A stretch of 64,000 nt of DNA from an uncultured Collinsella sp. (GCA_902492235.1 CABUKS010000001.1:1-64000); one strand, 5' to 3'. Positions 50,660 to 59,544 are shown, numbered from the stretch's first letter. Made by a program: numbers and translations. The notes: generated from the sequence alone by a model not told the origin.

Positions 50660-50890
50660 CGTTGTCTCCTTGGTTACGGTGTACCCGCCTATGGTACCCG
50701 TGACGGGGTATGTAATCATCGAGAGCTTCATGGATGCCTCATTTTTATCTATCGAGCAAATGCCCAAGGCTTGAGATAAATACCCCTGATCAATAAGTCC
50801 CATAACCTACCTTGGGGATGGGTTGAGAGGGGTGCAGGGTAGCGGTATCGTGAACCGAATAAAACTAAAACCCAAGTAAGGGAGTTGGAT

Positions 50891-52174
50891 ATGAGCGAGC
50901 AGACCATCGGTACTACATGTGTTCAGGGCGGCTATCACCCGGGAGATGCCGAGCCGCGCCAGGTGCCCATCTACCAGTCCACCACGTGGAAATACGACAC
51001 GTCCGAGCACATGGGCAAGCTGTTTGACCTGGAGGAGTCGGGCTACTTCTACAGCCGTCTGCAGAACCCCACGTGCGATTTGGTTGCCGCCAAGATCTGC
51101 GAGATGGAGGGAGGCGCCGCCGCGATGCTCACGAGCTCGGGCATGGCTGCGAACTTCCTCGCGATCTTTAATGTGGCCGGTGCCGGCGATCATGTGGTCG
51201 CGAGCTCTGCCATTTACGGCGGTACGTATAACCTGCTCGCCCACACCATGGGCCGCATGGGCGTGACCTGCACGTTCGTCGCCCCCGACTGCACAGATGA
51301 GGAGCTCGAGGCAGCCTTTGAGCCCAATACCAAGCTCGTCTTTGGCGAGACGATCGCAAACCCCGCCCTTGCCGTGCTCGATATTGAGCGCTTTGCCAAG
51401 GCCGCGCATGACCACGGCGTGCCGCTAATGGTCGACAACACCTTCCCGACGCCCGTGATGTGTCGTCCCTTTGAGTGGGGCGCCGACATCGTTACGCACT
51501 CCACCACCAAGTACATGGATGGACATGCTGCCTACCTGGGCGGTGTGATCGTTGACCACGGCCAATTTGACTGGATGGCCCATGCGGATAAGTTCCCGGG
51601 TCTCACCACGCCCGACGAGAGCTACCACGGCGTGACGTATGCCGAGAAGTTCGGTCGCGAGGGTGCCTTCATTACCAAGGCCACCGCGCAGCTCATGCGC
51701 GACCTCGGCCCCATGCAGAACCCGCAGGCGGCCTTCTTCCTGAACAGCTCGCTCGAGAGCCTGCATGTACGCATGCCGCGTCATTGTGAGAATGGCCTGG
51801 CCGTTGCCAAGTTCCTGCAGAGCCATCCCAAGGTGCGTTTCGTGAGCTATCCGGGCCTGGAGGGCGATAAGTACTATGACATCGCTCAGAAGTACATGCC
51901 CAACGGTACCTGCGGCGTTGTGAGCTTTGGCTTTAACGGTGGTCGCGCGGCGGCCGAAACCTTTATGAAGAGCCTCAAGCTCGCCCAGATCGCCACGCAC
52001 GTGGCCGACGCCCGCACTTGCTGCCTGCATCCCGCTAATGCCACGCATCGTCAGATGAACGATGAGGAGCTCATCGCCTGTGGCATCTCCGCCGACATGG
52101 TGCGCCTGTCGTGCGGCCTCGAGGACACGGCCGATCTGATTGCCGACCTTGAGCAGGCACTCGAGCAGTGCTAG
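50891..52174 (+). CDS. O-acetylhomoserine sulfhydrylase-type PLP enzyme
   Basis: This 427 aa protein belongs to the Cys/Met-metabolism PLP family. It has the N-terminal VPIYQSTTWKY, YSRLQNPTCDLV, SSGMAANFLAI, the cofactor region DNTFPTPVMCRP and the PLP lysine in HSTTKYMDGHAA. The length and ETIANPALAVLDI region fit O-acetylhomoserine sulfhydrylase (MetY), which makes homocysteine from sulfide. Methionine gamma-lyase is a close relative and cannot be excluded by eye. The ATG at 50891 follows GGGAG. No SAM riboswitch was recognised upstream. Confidence 0.85.
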   Translation: MSEQTIGTTCVQGGYHPGDAEPRQVPIYQSTTWKYDTSEHMGKLFDLEESGYFYSRLQNPTCDLVAAKICEMEGGAAAMLTSSGMAANFLAIFNVAGAGDHVVASSAIYGGTYNLLAHTMGRMGVTCTFVAPDCTDEELEAAFEPNTKLVFGETIANPALAVLDIERFAKAAHDHGVPLMVDNTFPTPVMCRPFEWGADIVTHSTTKYMDGHAAYLGGVIVDHGQFDWMAHADKFPGLTTPDESYHGVTYAEKFGREGAFITKATAQLMRDLGPMQNPQAAFFLNSSLESLHVRMPRHCENGLAVAKFLQSHPKVRFVSYPGLEGDKYYDIAQKYMPNGTCGVVSFGFNGGRAAAETFMKSLKLAQIATHVADARTCCLHPANATHRQMNDEELIACGISADMVRLSCGLEDTADLIADLEQALEQC

Positions 52175-52243
52175 GCTAGCGTTCGCATAAGGCGCCGATG
52201 CTGGCAGAAAGCTTCGGTGACCATTAGTTCCGATTCCGTAGGC

Positions 52244-52289
52244 GGGACCCCAATCGCGACTGTTCGCAGGCGATTGGGGCCCCGTTTTT
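52244..52289 (+). terminator. Terminator after sulfhydrylase gene
   Basis: GGGACCCCAATCGC (52244-52257) pairs with GCGATTGGGGCCCC (52270-52283) with one mismatch and is followed by GTTTTT. It lies within the upstream extension of the MFS frame, confirming that the transporter starts later. Confidence 0.85.
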
Positions 52290-52315
52290 GCGTTGCGCCA
52301 CTCGAAAGGATGGAT

Positions 52316-53620
52316 ATGGAGAAAACTGCAGAGCAGCTGCGCCGCGAGCACATTGCCCTTGAGGGCGACACCCATGGCAAGAACAAGTGGGCGATTCTGT
52401 TCACCGTGCTCATCATGACGTTTATGGTGTGTCTGGATTCGACCGTCGTGACCGTGGCGCTGCCCGTGATGCAAAAGGAGCTGGGCGTGGGCCTCGATCG
52501 CATTCAGCTGGTAAGCTCGGTGTATCTGCTTGCGACTTGCGTGGCTATGTTGCCGTTTGGCCGTCTGGGCGACGTGCGCGGCAAGGTGAATGTGTTCCAG
52601 CTGGGCGTCATCGTCTTTTCGGTCGGTTCGCTGCTGTGCGGCCTTTCGGCCTCGCTCGAGGTTCTTATCCTGGCACGCATTGTTCAGGGCATCGGTTGCG
52701 CGGCGGCCATGGCTAACAACATGGGTATCATCACCGAGTCGTTTCCGGCGCGCGAACGTGGCCGTGCCATGGGTATTCTCGCAACCTTTGTGGCCCTCGG
52801 CATGATGTGTGGCCCCGTGCTCGGCGGCATGCTGGTGGCAAGCTTTCCCTGGGAGAGCATCTTCCTCATCAACCTACCTATTGGCGTCATCTCGTTTATC
52901 GTGGGGCTCTACACGCTGCCGCATGTTAAGCCGGAGGCCGGCGAGCGCCCCATGTCCCTGATCGAGGCTGCTCGTCGCTGCTTTGCAAATTCGGCCTTCA
53001 CCATCAACCTTGCCTGCATGCTCGTCGTGTTCGTTGGCATTGGCGCATCCGAGTTTATCCTGCCGTTCTATTTTCAGGACGCGCATGGGTTTGGGTCTGA
53101 CGTTTCGGGCCTGCTGTTTTTGGCGCTGCCGATGGTGAATGCCTTTATCGGCCCGCTTTCGGGTACGGTTTCGGACCGCGTTGGCTGCGAGGGCCCCACG
53201 GCGGTCGGCCTGGGCGTGTATGTGTGCGGTCTCTTTGCGGTAAGCACGCTCAACGAGCGCTCTTCTATCCCTGTGATCGTGTGCTGCGTCGCATTTATGT
53301 CGTGCGGTACGTCGATTTTTCAGAGCCCCAACAACTCGTTGTATATGGGCTCGGCTCCGCGCGAGGCGCTCGGCTTTGCGGGCAGCTTGGGCAGTTTGGC
53401 GCGCTACGCCGGCATGGCAGTGGGTATTACGGCGGCGTCGCATATCTTGTATGGGCAGATGAGCGTGGCGATGGGCGAGGCCGTGACCAGTATTGTTGCA
53501 GGTCGTCCGGATGTATTCCTATTCGGCTTTCGCTCGGTGTTCTACGTACTCATGGCTGTGGCCGCCGTGGGCTTTGCGCTTGCCATGGTGCGTTTGGTGA
53601 AGATGCGCGCCCGCCATTAG
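52316..53620 (+). CDS. MFS drug-efflux-type transporter (DHA2-like)
   Basis: This 434 aa polytopic protein has about 12-14 membrane helices. The helix-1 motif CLDSTVVTVALPVM, FGRLGDVRGK (motif A) and RIVQGIGCAAAMANNM match the DHA family of proton-driven multidrug exporters. The hydrophobic loops after residue 190 match LGGMLVASFPWESIFLINLPIG, a DHA2 hallmark. The substrate cannot be told. The ATG at 52316 has AAAGGA 5 nt upstream; the ATG at 52310 overlaps the SD. Confidence 0.88.
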   Translation: MEKTAEQLRREHIALEGDTHGKNKWAILFTVLIMTFMVCLDSTVVTVALPVMQKELGVGLDRIQLVSSVYLLATCVAMLPFGRLGDVRGKVNVFQLGVIVFSVGSLLCGLSASLEVLILARIVQGIGCAAAMANNMGIITESFPARERGRAMGILATFVALGMMCGPVLGGMLVASFPWESIFLINLPIGVISFIVGLYTLPHVKPEAGERPMSLIEAARRCFANSAFTINLACMLVVFVGIGASEFILPFYFQDAHGFGSDVSGLLFLALPMVNAFIGPLSGTVSDRVGCEGPTAVGLGVYVCGLFAVSTLNERSSIPVIVCCVAFMSCGTSIFQSPNNSLYMGSAPREALGFAGSLGSLARYAGMAVGITAASHILYGQMSVAMGEAVTSIVAGRPDVFLFGFRSVFYVLMAVAAVGFALAMVRLVKMRARH

Positions 53621-53777
53621 CGTGTTGGGTGGCTGTCTGCCACGATTCGCGCCGTCCCAAAAAGACTGGTTTGTGGTGCGATGGGGCTTGTGGAGCGGGC
53701 GGGGGTCGGTCCGTGGTAGACTATCGAACAACGTTTATTAATCGCGCGGTATCGTTGCCGCGAGAAGGGGTTGCGCC

Positions 53778-54356
53778 ATGCAGGAGCTTGAGGATCGTAT
53801 TCGCCATGACGGCATCGTAAAGGCCGGTAACGTCCTTAAGGTTGATGCCTTCCTCAACCACCAGTGCGACGTTGAGCTGTTCGACCACATGGGCGCCGAG
53901 TGGGCCCGTCTGTTCGAGGGCGTCGAGATCAACAAGATCCTGACGATTGAGGCTTCGGGCATTGGCATGGCTTGCATCGCGGCTCAGCATTTTGGCGGTG
54001 TGCCGGTGGTCTTTGCCAAGAAGGCGCAGTCCATCAACCTTGACGGCGAGCAGTATGCCACGACCATCTACTCCTTTACCAAGCAGAAGGAGTACCCGGT
54101 CATCGTTGGCAAGCGCTTCCTGTCCGAGGGCGACAAGGTCCTGATTATCGACGACTTCCTGGCCAACGGCTGCGCGCTCGAGGGTCTTATCAAGATCTGC
54201 GAGGCTGCGGGTGCCGAGGTGTCCGGTATTGGCATTGCAGTGGAGAAGGGCTTCCAGGGCGGCGGCGATAAGCTCCGCGAGCGCGGCTTCCGTGTTGAGA
54301 GCCTGGCCCGTATCGCCGATATGGACTGCGAGACCGGCGAGATCACCTTCGCCTAA
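53778..54356 (+). CDS. xpt: Xanthine phosphoribosyltransferase
   Basis: Xpt salvages xanthine with PRPP to XMP. The 192 aa protein is close to the B. subtilis type: LKVDAFLNHQCDVEL, EASGIGMACIAA and the PRPP loop VLIIDDFLANGCALEGL are clear. No purine riboswitch was found in the 157-nt upstream gap and no xanthine permease follows. The start ATG follows AGAAGGGG. It ends before a strong terminator. Confidence 0.93.
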   Translation: MQELEDRIRHDGIVKAGNVLKVDAFLNHQCDVELFDHMGAEWARLFEGVEINKILTIEASGIGMACIAAQHFGGVPVVFAKKAQSINLDGEQYATTIYSFTKQKEYPVIVGKRFLSEGDKVLIIDDFLANGCALEGLIKICEAAGAEVSGIGIAVEKGFQGGGDKLRERGFRVESLARIADMDCETGEITFA

Positions 54357-54383
54357 GCGCGCAACACAAGCGATTGGTATGCG

Positions 54384-54420
54384 ATGTGACAAAGGGACTG
54401 TCCCTTTGTCACATTTTTTG
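54384..54420 (+). terminator. Terminator after xpt
   Basis: ATGTGACAAAGGGAC and GTCCCTTTGTCACAT are perfect complements around one T, followed by TTTTT. The stem sequence resembles the AGGGACTGT core of the hairpin repeat at 54831. Confidence 0.85.
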
Positions 54421-54439
54421 TATGAGGGGAGGTGTTGAT

Positions 54440-54820
54440 ATGGATGAGAACACGATGGGATGGCGTGAGTATGCGCGCTATGCCGAGATGTCGGTCGAGG
54501 AGTTGGCGCGCGATTGCGAGGTGCAGGTGTTTCGCGCGACTGGTCCGGGCGGACAAGGCGTCAACACGACGGACTCGGCGGTGCGCATGAAACATATCCC
54601 TTCGGGAATTACCGTGACGGCGCGCGAGAGCCGCAGCCAGTTCCAGAACCGTGCAAGCTGTCTGCGTAAGCTGAGGGCAGAGCTTGAGCGTCGTGGCCGT
54701 CCGCCGCACCGACGCGTAAAGACCAAGGTGCCTCAGCGCTCTCGCCAGCGCAGGCTCAATGACAAGCACTTCAACGCCATTAAAAAGGCCAACCGTCGCA
54801 AGCCGGGTAGCGACGAATAG
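54440..54820 (+). CDS. GGQ-domain release-factor-like protein
   Basis: This 126 aa protein contains only the peptidyl-tRNA hydrolysing GGQ domain of class-I release factors (ATGPGGQGVNTTDSAVRM) and SRSQFQNRASCLRKL, followed by a basic tail (RRVKTKVPQRSRQRR). It lacks the codon-recognition domains. Such short proteins (ArfB/YaeJ, C12orf65-like) rescue stalled ribosomes without a stop codon; the basic tail enters the mRNA channel in ArfB. The exact subgroup is unknown. The ATG at 54440 follows GGGGAGGTG. Confidence 0.85.
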   Translation: MDENTMGWREYARYAEMSVEELARDCEVQVFRATGPGGQGVNTTDSAVRMKHIPSGITVTARESRSQFQNRASCLRKLRAELERRGRPPHRRVKTKVPQRSRQRRLNDKHFNAIKKANRRKPGSDE

Positions 54821-54830
54821 CCTCCTCATG

Positions 54831-54897
54831 AGTTGCGGTGAAATAGGGACTGTTTTGCGGCTTTAGCTGCATAAACAGTCCCTATTTCACCGCAACT
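54831..54897. repeat. 67-nt hairpin repeat, copy 2
   Basis: The arms 54831-54855 and 54873-54897 are perfectly complementary over 25 bp. The centre adds TGCGGC-TTTA-GCTGCA, so nearly the whole element folds. The outer 16 nt (AGTTGCGGTGAAATA) match the element at 34077-34143. It lies in the convergent gap between the GGQ gene and the lipid kinase gene. Confidence 0.9.
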
Positions 54898-54906
54898 TAG
54901 GTGGGG

Positions 54907-55869
54907 CTAGCGGGTGGGGTGCCAGACGTGGAGGGCGCCGGCGAGGATGTCCACCTCGATGCGCGAGGCGACGATGGGCTCGCCGTCGGCTTGGATGGGG
55001 TAGTCTGGCTCCTCAAAAGTGAGCTCGGCATGGCGGCATCGGCGCATGCGAACCGGTGGCAACTTGGTATGGTGGCCGTCCTTGGCCGAAAGGAACATGG
55101 GAAGCGCGACCGCACGGGGGACGGGGCCGCAGGCGTAGCAGACGTCGAGCATGCCGTCGCAGGGGTCGGCATCGGGGCAGATGCGATAGCCCGAGCCATA
55201 CGTGGGGCCCAGCTGAATCGCCATGATGATCGCCCTCACGCGCTCGGCGGGCGCGCCGTCAAAGCTGACTGTCATGGGGTAGTTGCGATAGCGTAGACCA
55301 AACTGCTCAAGTCCCGAGAGGGTGTAGAGCGATGCGCCTGTCAAGCCGGTCTTTTTGCGCAGCTCGGTGGTGCCAAGGCCGATGGCGGCATCGATGCCGA
55401 CCGAAAGCGTCTGGTCGTAATACTCGACGATCGCCTCGCCGCTGCCGCATGCGGGGTTCCATGAGCGAATCCGCCCGATGTCCTGACGCTGCAGCTCACA
55501 GGTGAGCAGCGCGCCAAAATCCTTGCCGGAGAAATCTTCGATGCCGAGCGTCTGGGCAAAATCGTTGCCGGAACCCACGGGCAGGACGGCAAGAGCGGAG
55601 CGGGCGTCCTCCTTTTGCGTCATAAGCCCGTTGACGACCTCGTGGATCACGCCGTCGCCGCCGAGTGCGATAACGGTGCGATAGCCCTGAGCCTGTGCGG
55701 CAAGCTCCTTGGCGTGTCCCATGCGCTCGGTCAGCACCAGATCAAACTGGGATGCGCGCGCGGTCATATCCAAAAAGCGTTGCAGGCGCTCGGCAACTTC
55801 GCGCGCCGCACCCGACTGGGCGGCTGGGTTGGCGATGATGAGCGTGCGGCCAAAATCAGTTGCGTGCAT
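54907..55869 (-). CDS. Diacylglycerol/lipid kinase (YegS/DagK family)
   Basis: This 320 aa soluble lipid kinase has the DAGK catalytic motif ALGGDGVIHEVVNGL and PVGSGNDFAQTLG, and the C-terminal substrate-capping domain (ADPCDGMLDVC). Gram-positive DgkB returns diacylglycerol from lipoteichoic acid synthesis to phosphatidate; that or a related lipid is the likely substrate. The ATG at 55869 follows GGGAG. Confidence 0.9.
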   Translation of the reverse strand: MHATDFGRTLIIANPAAQSGAAREVAERLQRFLDMTARASQFDLVLTERMGHAKELAAQAQGYRTVIALGGDGVIHEVVNGLMTQKEDARSALAVLPVGSGNDFAQTLGIEDFSGKDFGALLTCELQRQDIGRIRSWNPACGSGEAIVEYYDQTLSVGIDAAIGLGTTELRKKTGLTGASLYTLSGLEQFGLRYRNYPMTVSFDGAPAERVRAIIMAIQLGPTYGSGYRICPDADPCDGMLDVCYACGPVPRAVALPMFLSAKDGHHTKLPPVRMRRCRHAELTFEEPDYPIQADGEPIVASRIEVDILAGALHVWHPTR

Positions 55870-55956
55870 GGGGCGACTCCCGGCGTATGACGTGACGGTG
55901 CGGTCGCGCTCAGGTCGAATTGCCCCCGATTGTGGCTGCACGTCGAATACTTACGT

Positions 55957-57378
55957 CTACTCTATCAGGTCGTTGTGGCGCTCGATAGCATCCGCTACCG
56001 TACCGCCCTCATCCACAATAAGCGAACGGCGCTTGGGCGAGATGATGCGCTGGGCGGGGTACACGCCGCGGTGTCCGGCGGTTAGGTAGCTGATAAAGGC
56101 CACGATGACAAAGAACCCGGCTGCCGTGCCGTGGAACAGGTCGATGGCCATCATACAGGTGGTGATAGGCACGTTAAGGCCGGCGCAGAACACGCCGAGC
56201 ATGCCGAGAGCCGCCAGAAAGCTGGGATCGATTCCGACGAGGCAACCGATCCAGCCGCCGAGCGCCGCACCGATACCAAACAGGGGCGTGACCTCGCCGC
56301 CTTGGAAGCCGGCGCCCAGGGTGAGCGCTGTGACGACCAACTTGATGACTGCGTCCGCCAGGGTGGTGTTGCCGGCAAATCCGGCGCCGGAAAGCCACGT
56401 GGAAAGGCCGGCGTAGTCCCAGGCGTCGAGGAGGGCATAGGCGGCCAAAACCACGAGTGCGCCTATGAGTGCGCGAACGAGGTAATTGGTGATAAAGCGA
56501 CCGTACAGGCTCTTGACGGTTCGAACTGACCAGGCAAAGAGGCGTGCCGTCAGACCGAAGATAATGGCGCTGATAACAACGATGACAACCGTCCGTGGTG
56601 TCATGTTGGGAACGCTGGCGATAACATTCGCCTCGTACTCGGTACCCAGGGCGAGTGATGTAAAGTAGCCGGTAAACGAGGCGACCAGGCAGTAGATGCC
56701 CGCGGTGTAGTCGATCTTGCCGATAAAGCACATCTCCATGCCAAAGAAAGCTCCGGCAAGGGGCGAACCGAATACGGCGCCAAAGGCCGACGAGATGCCG
56801 GCGAGCATGAGGTCGTGGTGGTCATGCTTTTTAAGGTGGGCGAGGCTCGAGATGTTGCTGGCGATGGTGCCGCCAATCTGAACCGCGGCTCCCTCGCGAC
56901 CGGCCGATCCACCCGTTAGGTGCGTGAGCGTGGAGCAGACGAAGGTGAGGACGGCCATGCGCATATGGATGAGGCGTGTGCCCAGAGCGGAGTCGATGAC
57001 CAGGTTGTTACCGCGTTTGGCGGCAAGACCGTGGTTTTTGTACACCCATGCGGTGGCAACGCCCACAACGGGAAGCAGTGCGTAAATCCACGCATGGTGC
57101 TCGCGATAGTCGGTGGCGATATTCAGCGAGGCCAAAAACGCCCAAGCGGCAACGCCCATGGCGACCGAGACGATGACGACGAGTACGAGCAACTTGGCGC
57201 TCGCGAGTAGGTTGCGGGCGTTGCGGCGCGTGTCGGCAGCCAAGAGTTGCTCGGAGCGGGTGAGCTGATGCCTGCCTGCCGTGATGACGTCGCTCAGGGA
57301 GAAAAAGCCGCCGTCGTCGAGCGGCTGGGAATGATCCTGCGTTTCGTTTGCGCTTTCGGTTTTGTCGTTATGAGCCAT
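55957..57378 (-). CDS. CLC anion transporter, fluoride-clade motifs
   Basis: This 473 aa membrane protein has about 18 helical segments of the CLC fold. Where chloride transporters have GSGIP it has RGNNLV (about residue 110). The gating-glutamate motif is GSAGREGAAVQ, and the third filter segment is GGEVTPLFGIG. GNNL and GGEVTP are, from my knowledge of the family, marks of the EriC-F/CLC-F fluoride-proton antiporters, so fluoride export is the favoured guess over chloride. I saw no fluoride riboswitch upstream. A minus -10 TATAAT (57413-57408) is near. The ATG at 57378 follows AGAGGAA. Confidence 0.82.
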   Translation of the reverse strand: MAHNDKTESANETQDHSQPLDDGGFFSLSDVITAGRHQLTRSEQLLAADTRRNARNLLASAKLLVLVVIVSVAMGVAAWAFLASLNIATDYREHHAWIYALLPVVGVATAWVYKNHGLAAKRGNNLVIDSALGTRLIHMRMAVLTFVCSTLTHLTGGSAGREGAAVQIGGTIASNISSLAHLKKHDHHDLMLAGISSAFGAVFGSPLAGAFFGMEMCFIGKIDYTAGIYCLVASFTGYFTSLALGTEYEANVIASVPNMTPRTVVIVVISAIIFGLTARLFAWSVRTVKSLYGRFITNYLVRALIGALVVLAAYALLDAWDYAGLSTWLSGAGFAGNTTLADAVIKLVVTALTLGAGFQGGEVTPLFGIGAALGGWIGCLVGIDPSFLAALGMLGVFCAGLNVPITTCMMAIDLFHGTAAGFFVIVAFISYLTAGHRGVYPAQRIISPKRRSLIVDEGGTVADAIERHNDLIE

Positions 57379-57525
57379 ACGTTCCTCTTTTAGGTTGCAA
57401 CGCAAGCATTATAAAACGCGGTAAACGCGATGAGCCGGTGGGTTGGTTTCCATTCTGTTTCGCGGCCTGCAACCGACAGGTGTATTTGCGGGCACAGGCC
57501 GAGCCGCGGTCGTGCGTCGGGGGAT

Positions 57526-57531
57526 TATACT
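57526..57531 (+). promoter_or_regulatory. -10 box upstream of moeA
   Basis: TATACT at 57526-57531 lies 58 nt before moeA with no clear -35. A hairpin GGCGC/GCGCC (57552-57569) occurs in the leader. The 210-nt gap is shared with the divergent CLC gene. Confidence 0.35.
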
Positions 57532-57588
57532 GAGACAAGCATAAAGAATCGGCGCCCCTGTTGTGCGCCGTGGCATTAAGAGGTGCAT

Positions 57589-58851
57589 ATGGCAGAGAAA
57601 CTCATTCCGCTGGATGACGCACAGTCGATTGTCCTGTCGCACGTTGCTTCGACCGATCTCGTCGAGATTCCCGTGTGGCAGGCCGCCGGTCTTCCCTTGG
57701 CCGAGGACGCGGTGGCCGATATCGACATCTCGCCGTTTGCCAACAGCGCTATGGACGGATATGCCGTGCGCTCGGCGGACTTGGCGCAGGCATCTGGCGA
57801 GGCGCCGGTGACGCTCGACGTTATCGGACACGAGGCCGCGGGCCATGTGTTTGAGGGCGCTATCGGCGCGGGCGAGGCGGTCCGCATTATGACAGGCGCG
57901 CCGGTGCCCGAAGGTGCCGACGCCGTGGTGAAATACGAGATCGTCGATGTGCTCGACGGCGATGGCAACGAGGGCTCGCACGTTCGCTTCTCGGCGCCGG
58001 CCAAGGTAGGGGAGAACGTTCGCTCGGCTGCTGAGGAAGCCCATGCCGGCGATGTTGTGATGCACGCCGGCGAGGTCGTGGCTCCGGCGGGCGCGGGTCT
58101 GCTGGCGAGCGCCGGATACGCGAGCGTGAAGGTGCACGCTGCCCCACGTGTGGGCATTATCTCGCTGGGCACGGAACTGGTCCCACCGAGTAAGGTGCCG
58201 GCGCGCGGCCAGATTCGCGATTCCAACTCCTCGGCGCTGATGGCCGAGGCGCTCGATGCCGGTGCCGAGCCCGTGTTCTACGGCATTGCACCCGATGATG
58301 AGCAGACGATTGCCGAGCTGGTGCATCGCGCCGTGCAGGAGTGCGATTTTGTCATTACGAGCGGCGGTGCCTCGGCGGGCGACTACGACTATGTGACGGC
58401 GCTGGTCCAGCGCGAGGGCGAGGTGCTGTTTGACCGCATCTCGATGCGTCCGGGCAAGGCCATCACGTTTGGCCTGCTTGGAGGCAAGCCGTATTTGGGG
58501 CTTTCGGGCAATCCCGCGGCGGCGTATGTGGGCTTTGAGATGCTCGCGCGCCCGGCGATTCGCAAGATGCGCGGCTTTGCCGAGGGCGTGCGCCCCGTGC
58601 AGCAGGCGACGCTCACACATGACGTGAAAAAGCGACAGCATCGCCGCTTCTTCGATCGCGCCACGGTTTTGCGCGACCCCGAGACCGGCGAGCTGTTGGT
58701 GACCGAGGCCAAGACGCAGAATTCGGCGCTGCTCGGCACGATGCAGCGGGCCAATTGCCTGCTGCGCATTGACGAAGGACCGTGCGAGCTCAAGGCGGGA
58801 GATGCCGTGGACGTTGTTCGCGTCGACCTGCCCGAGGGAACGGCGCTATAG
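57589..58851 (+). CDS. moeA: Molybdopterin molybdenumtransferase MoeA
   Basis: MoeA inserts molybdate into adenylylated molybdopterin to make the molybdenum cofactor. The 420 aa protein shows the N-terminal SPFANSAMDGYAVRSAD, TGAPVPEGADAVVKYE, ITSGGASAGDYDYV (MoCF domain) and LSGNPAAAYVGFEML. The ATG at 57589 follows AGAGG; a GTG at 57583 also opens the frame. It is followed after 10 nt by the Mog/MoaB gene and then by the molybdate transporter. Confidence 0.94.
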   Translation: MAEKLIPLDDAQSIVLSHVASTDLVEIPVWQAAGLPLAEDAVADIDISPFANSAMDGYAVRSADLAQASGEAPVTLDVIGHEAAGHVFEGAIGAGEAVRIMTGAPVPEGADAVVKYEIVDVLDGDGNEGSHVRFSAPAKVGENVRSAAEEAHAGDVVMHAGEVVAPAGAGLLASAGYASVKVHAAPRVGIISLGTELVPPSKVPARGQIRDSNSSALMAEALDAGAEPVFYGIAPDDEQTIAELVHRAVQECDFVITSGGASAGDYDYVTALVQREGEVLFDRISMRPGKAITFGLLGGKPYLGLSGNPAAAYVGFEMLARPAIRKMRGFAEGVRPVQQATLTHDVKKRQHRRFFDRATVLRDPETGELLVTEAKTQNSALLGTMQRANCLLRIDEGPCELKAGDAVDVVRVDLPEGTAL

Positions 58852-58861
58852 GAGGAACGCT

Positions 58862-59341
58862 ATGGAGTTGAAGATTTCGATCGTGACGTGCTCGGACACA
58901 CGCGATCTTTTGCAGGATGAGGCCGGAGCCGCACTCGAGGAACTTATCGAGGCACAGGGCTGGACGGTCGCCTCACATGTGGTCGTGCGCGACGACGTCA
59001 GCGAGATCGGTGATGCCATTGTGGAAGCCGCCGATGAGTGCCACGCCAATGTCGTGCTCACCTGCGGCGGCACGGGGCTTTCGATGCGCGATGTAACGCC
59101 CGAGGCGACGCGTTCCGTCTGCGACCGCGATGTGCCGGGTATTGCAGAGGCAATCCGCGCGTATTCGATGACCAAGACGCGCCGCGCCATGCTCTCGCGT
59201 GCTATTTGCATGCAACGAGGTCATACACTTGTCGTAAACTTTCCCGGTTCTACGAAGGCCGCCCGCGAAAGCTGGGAGGCCATAGCGGACCAGCTGGAGC
59301 ATGCGGCTCAGATGACAGCGGGCGGCGGACATACCAACTAA
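58862..59341 (+). CDS. mog: Molybdopterin adenylyltransferase (MogA/MoaB)
   Basis: This 159 aa single MoCF-domain protein activates molybdopterin with ATP before molybdenum insertion. It has TCSDTRDLLQDEAG near the N-terminus and the signature TCGGTGLSMRDVTPEAT. The Mog and MoaB names are not separable by eye. The ATG at 58862 follows AGGAGGAA. It forms an operon with moeA. Confidence 0.92.
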   Translation: MELKISIVTCSDTRDLLQDEAGAALEELIEAQGWTVASHVVVRDDVSEIGDAIVEAADECHANVVLTCGGTGLSMRDVTPEATRSVCDRDVPGIAEAIRAYSMTKTRRAMLSRAICMQRGHTLVVNFPGSTKAARESWEAIADQLEHAAQMTAGGGHTN

Positions 59342-59431
59342 GCGGTTTACCTGCGGCGGGACGACCTTATCGGTCGCTCCGCTTTTGTTTTCCGCCGAAG
59401 CGACACCGGGGTACACGGTAATTCGAAACTA

Positions 59432-59498
59432 TATTCTCTGGAGAGAATAATTTCTCATAATCATTATTCGCGCAGAAGTATAATCTGATTGCAGATTA
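59432..59498. promoter_or_regulatory. modA promoter region with two palindromes
   Basis: TATTCTCT-GG-AGAGAATA (59432-59449) is a perfect 8-bp-arm palindrome. TAATCTG-ATTG-CAGATTA (59481-59498) is a perfect 7-bp-arm dyad and overlaps a -10 box, TATAAT (59479-59484). The -35 is unclear. The dyad position over the -10 suits a repressor. Neither matches the E. coli ModE site as I know it. Confidence 0.5.
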
Positions 59499-59544
59499 AA
59501 GCCCGCGGTGGGGTACCCGGGCACAAGATCCGAAAGGGTTGAAT

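Noticed and set aside
50660..50890. Possible SAM riboswitch before the sulfhydrylase gene
   Set aside because: None of the conserved S-box or SAM-II/III blocks could be found; only short repeats such as GTACCCGTGACGGGGTA occur.
53621..53777. Possible purine riboswitch before xpt
   Set aside because: The conserved TATA...TTCTACC loop segments are absent and the gap has no matching three-way junction.
57379..57588. Possible fluoride riboswitch for the CLC gene
   Set aside because: No GGNGATGG-like start or pseudoknot partner was seen on the minus strand.
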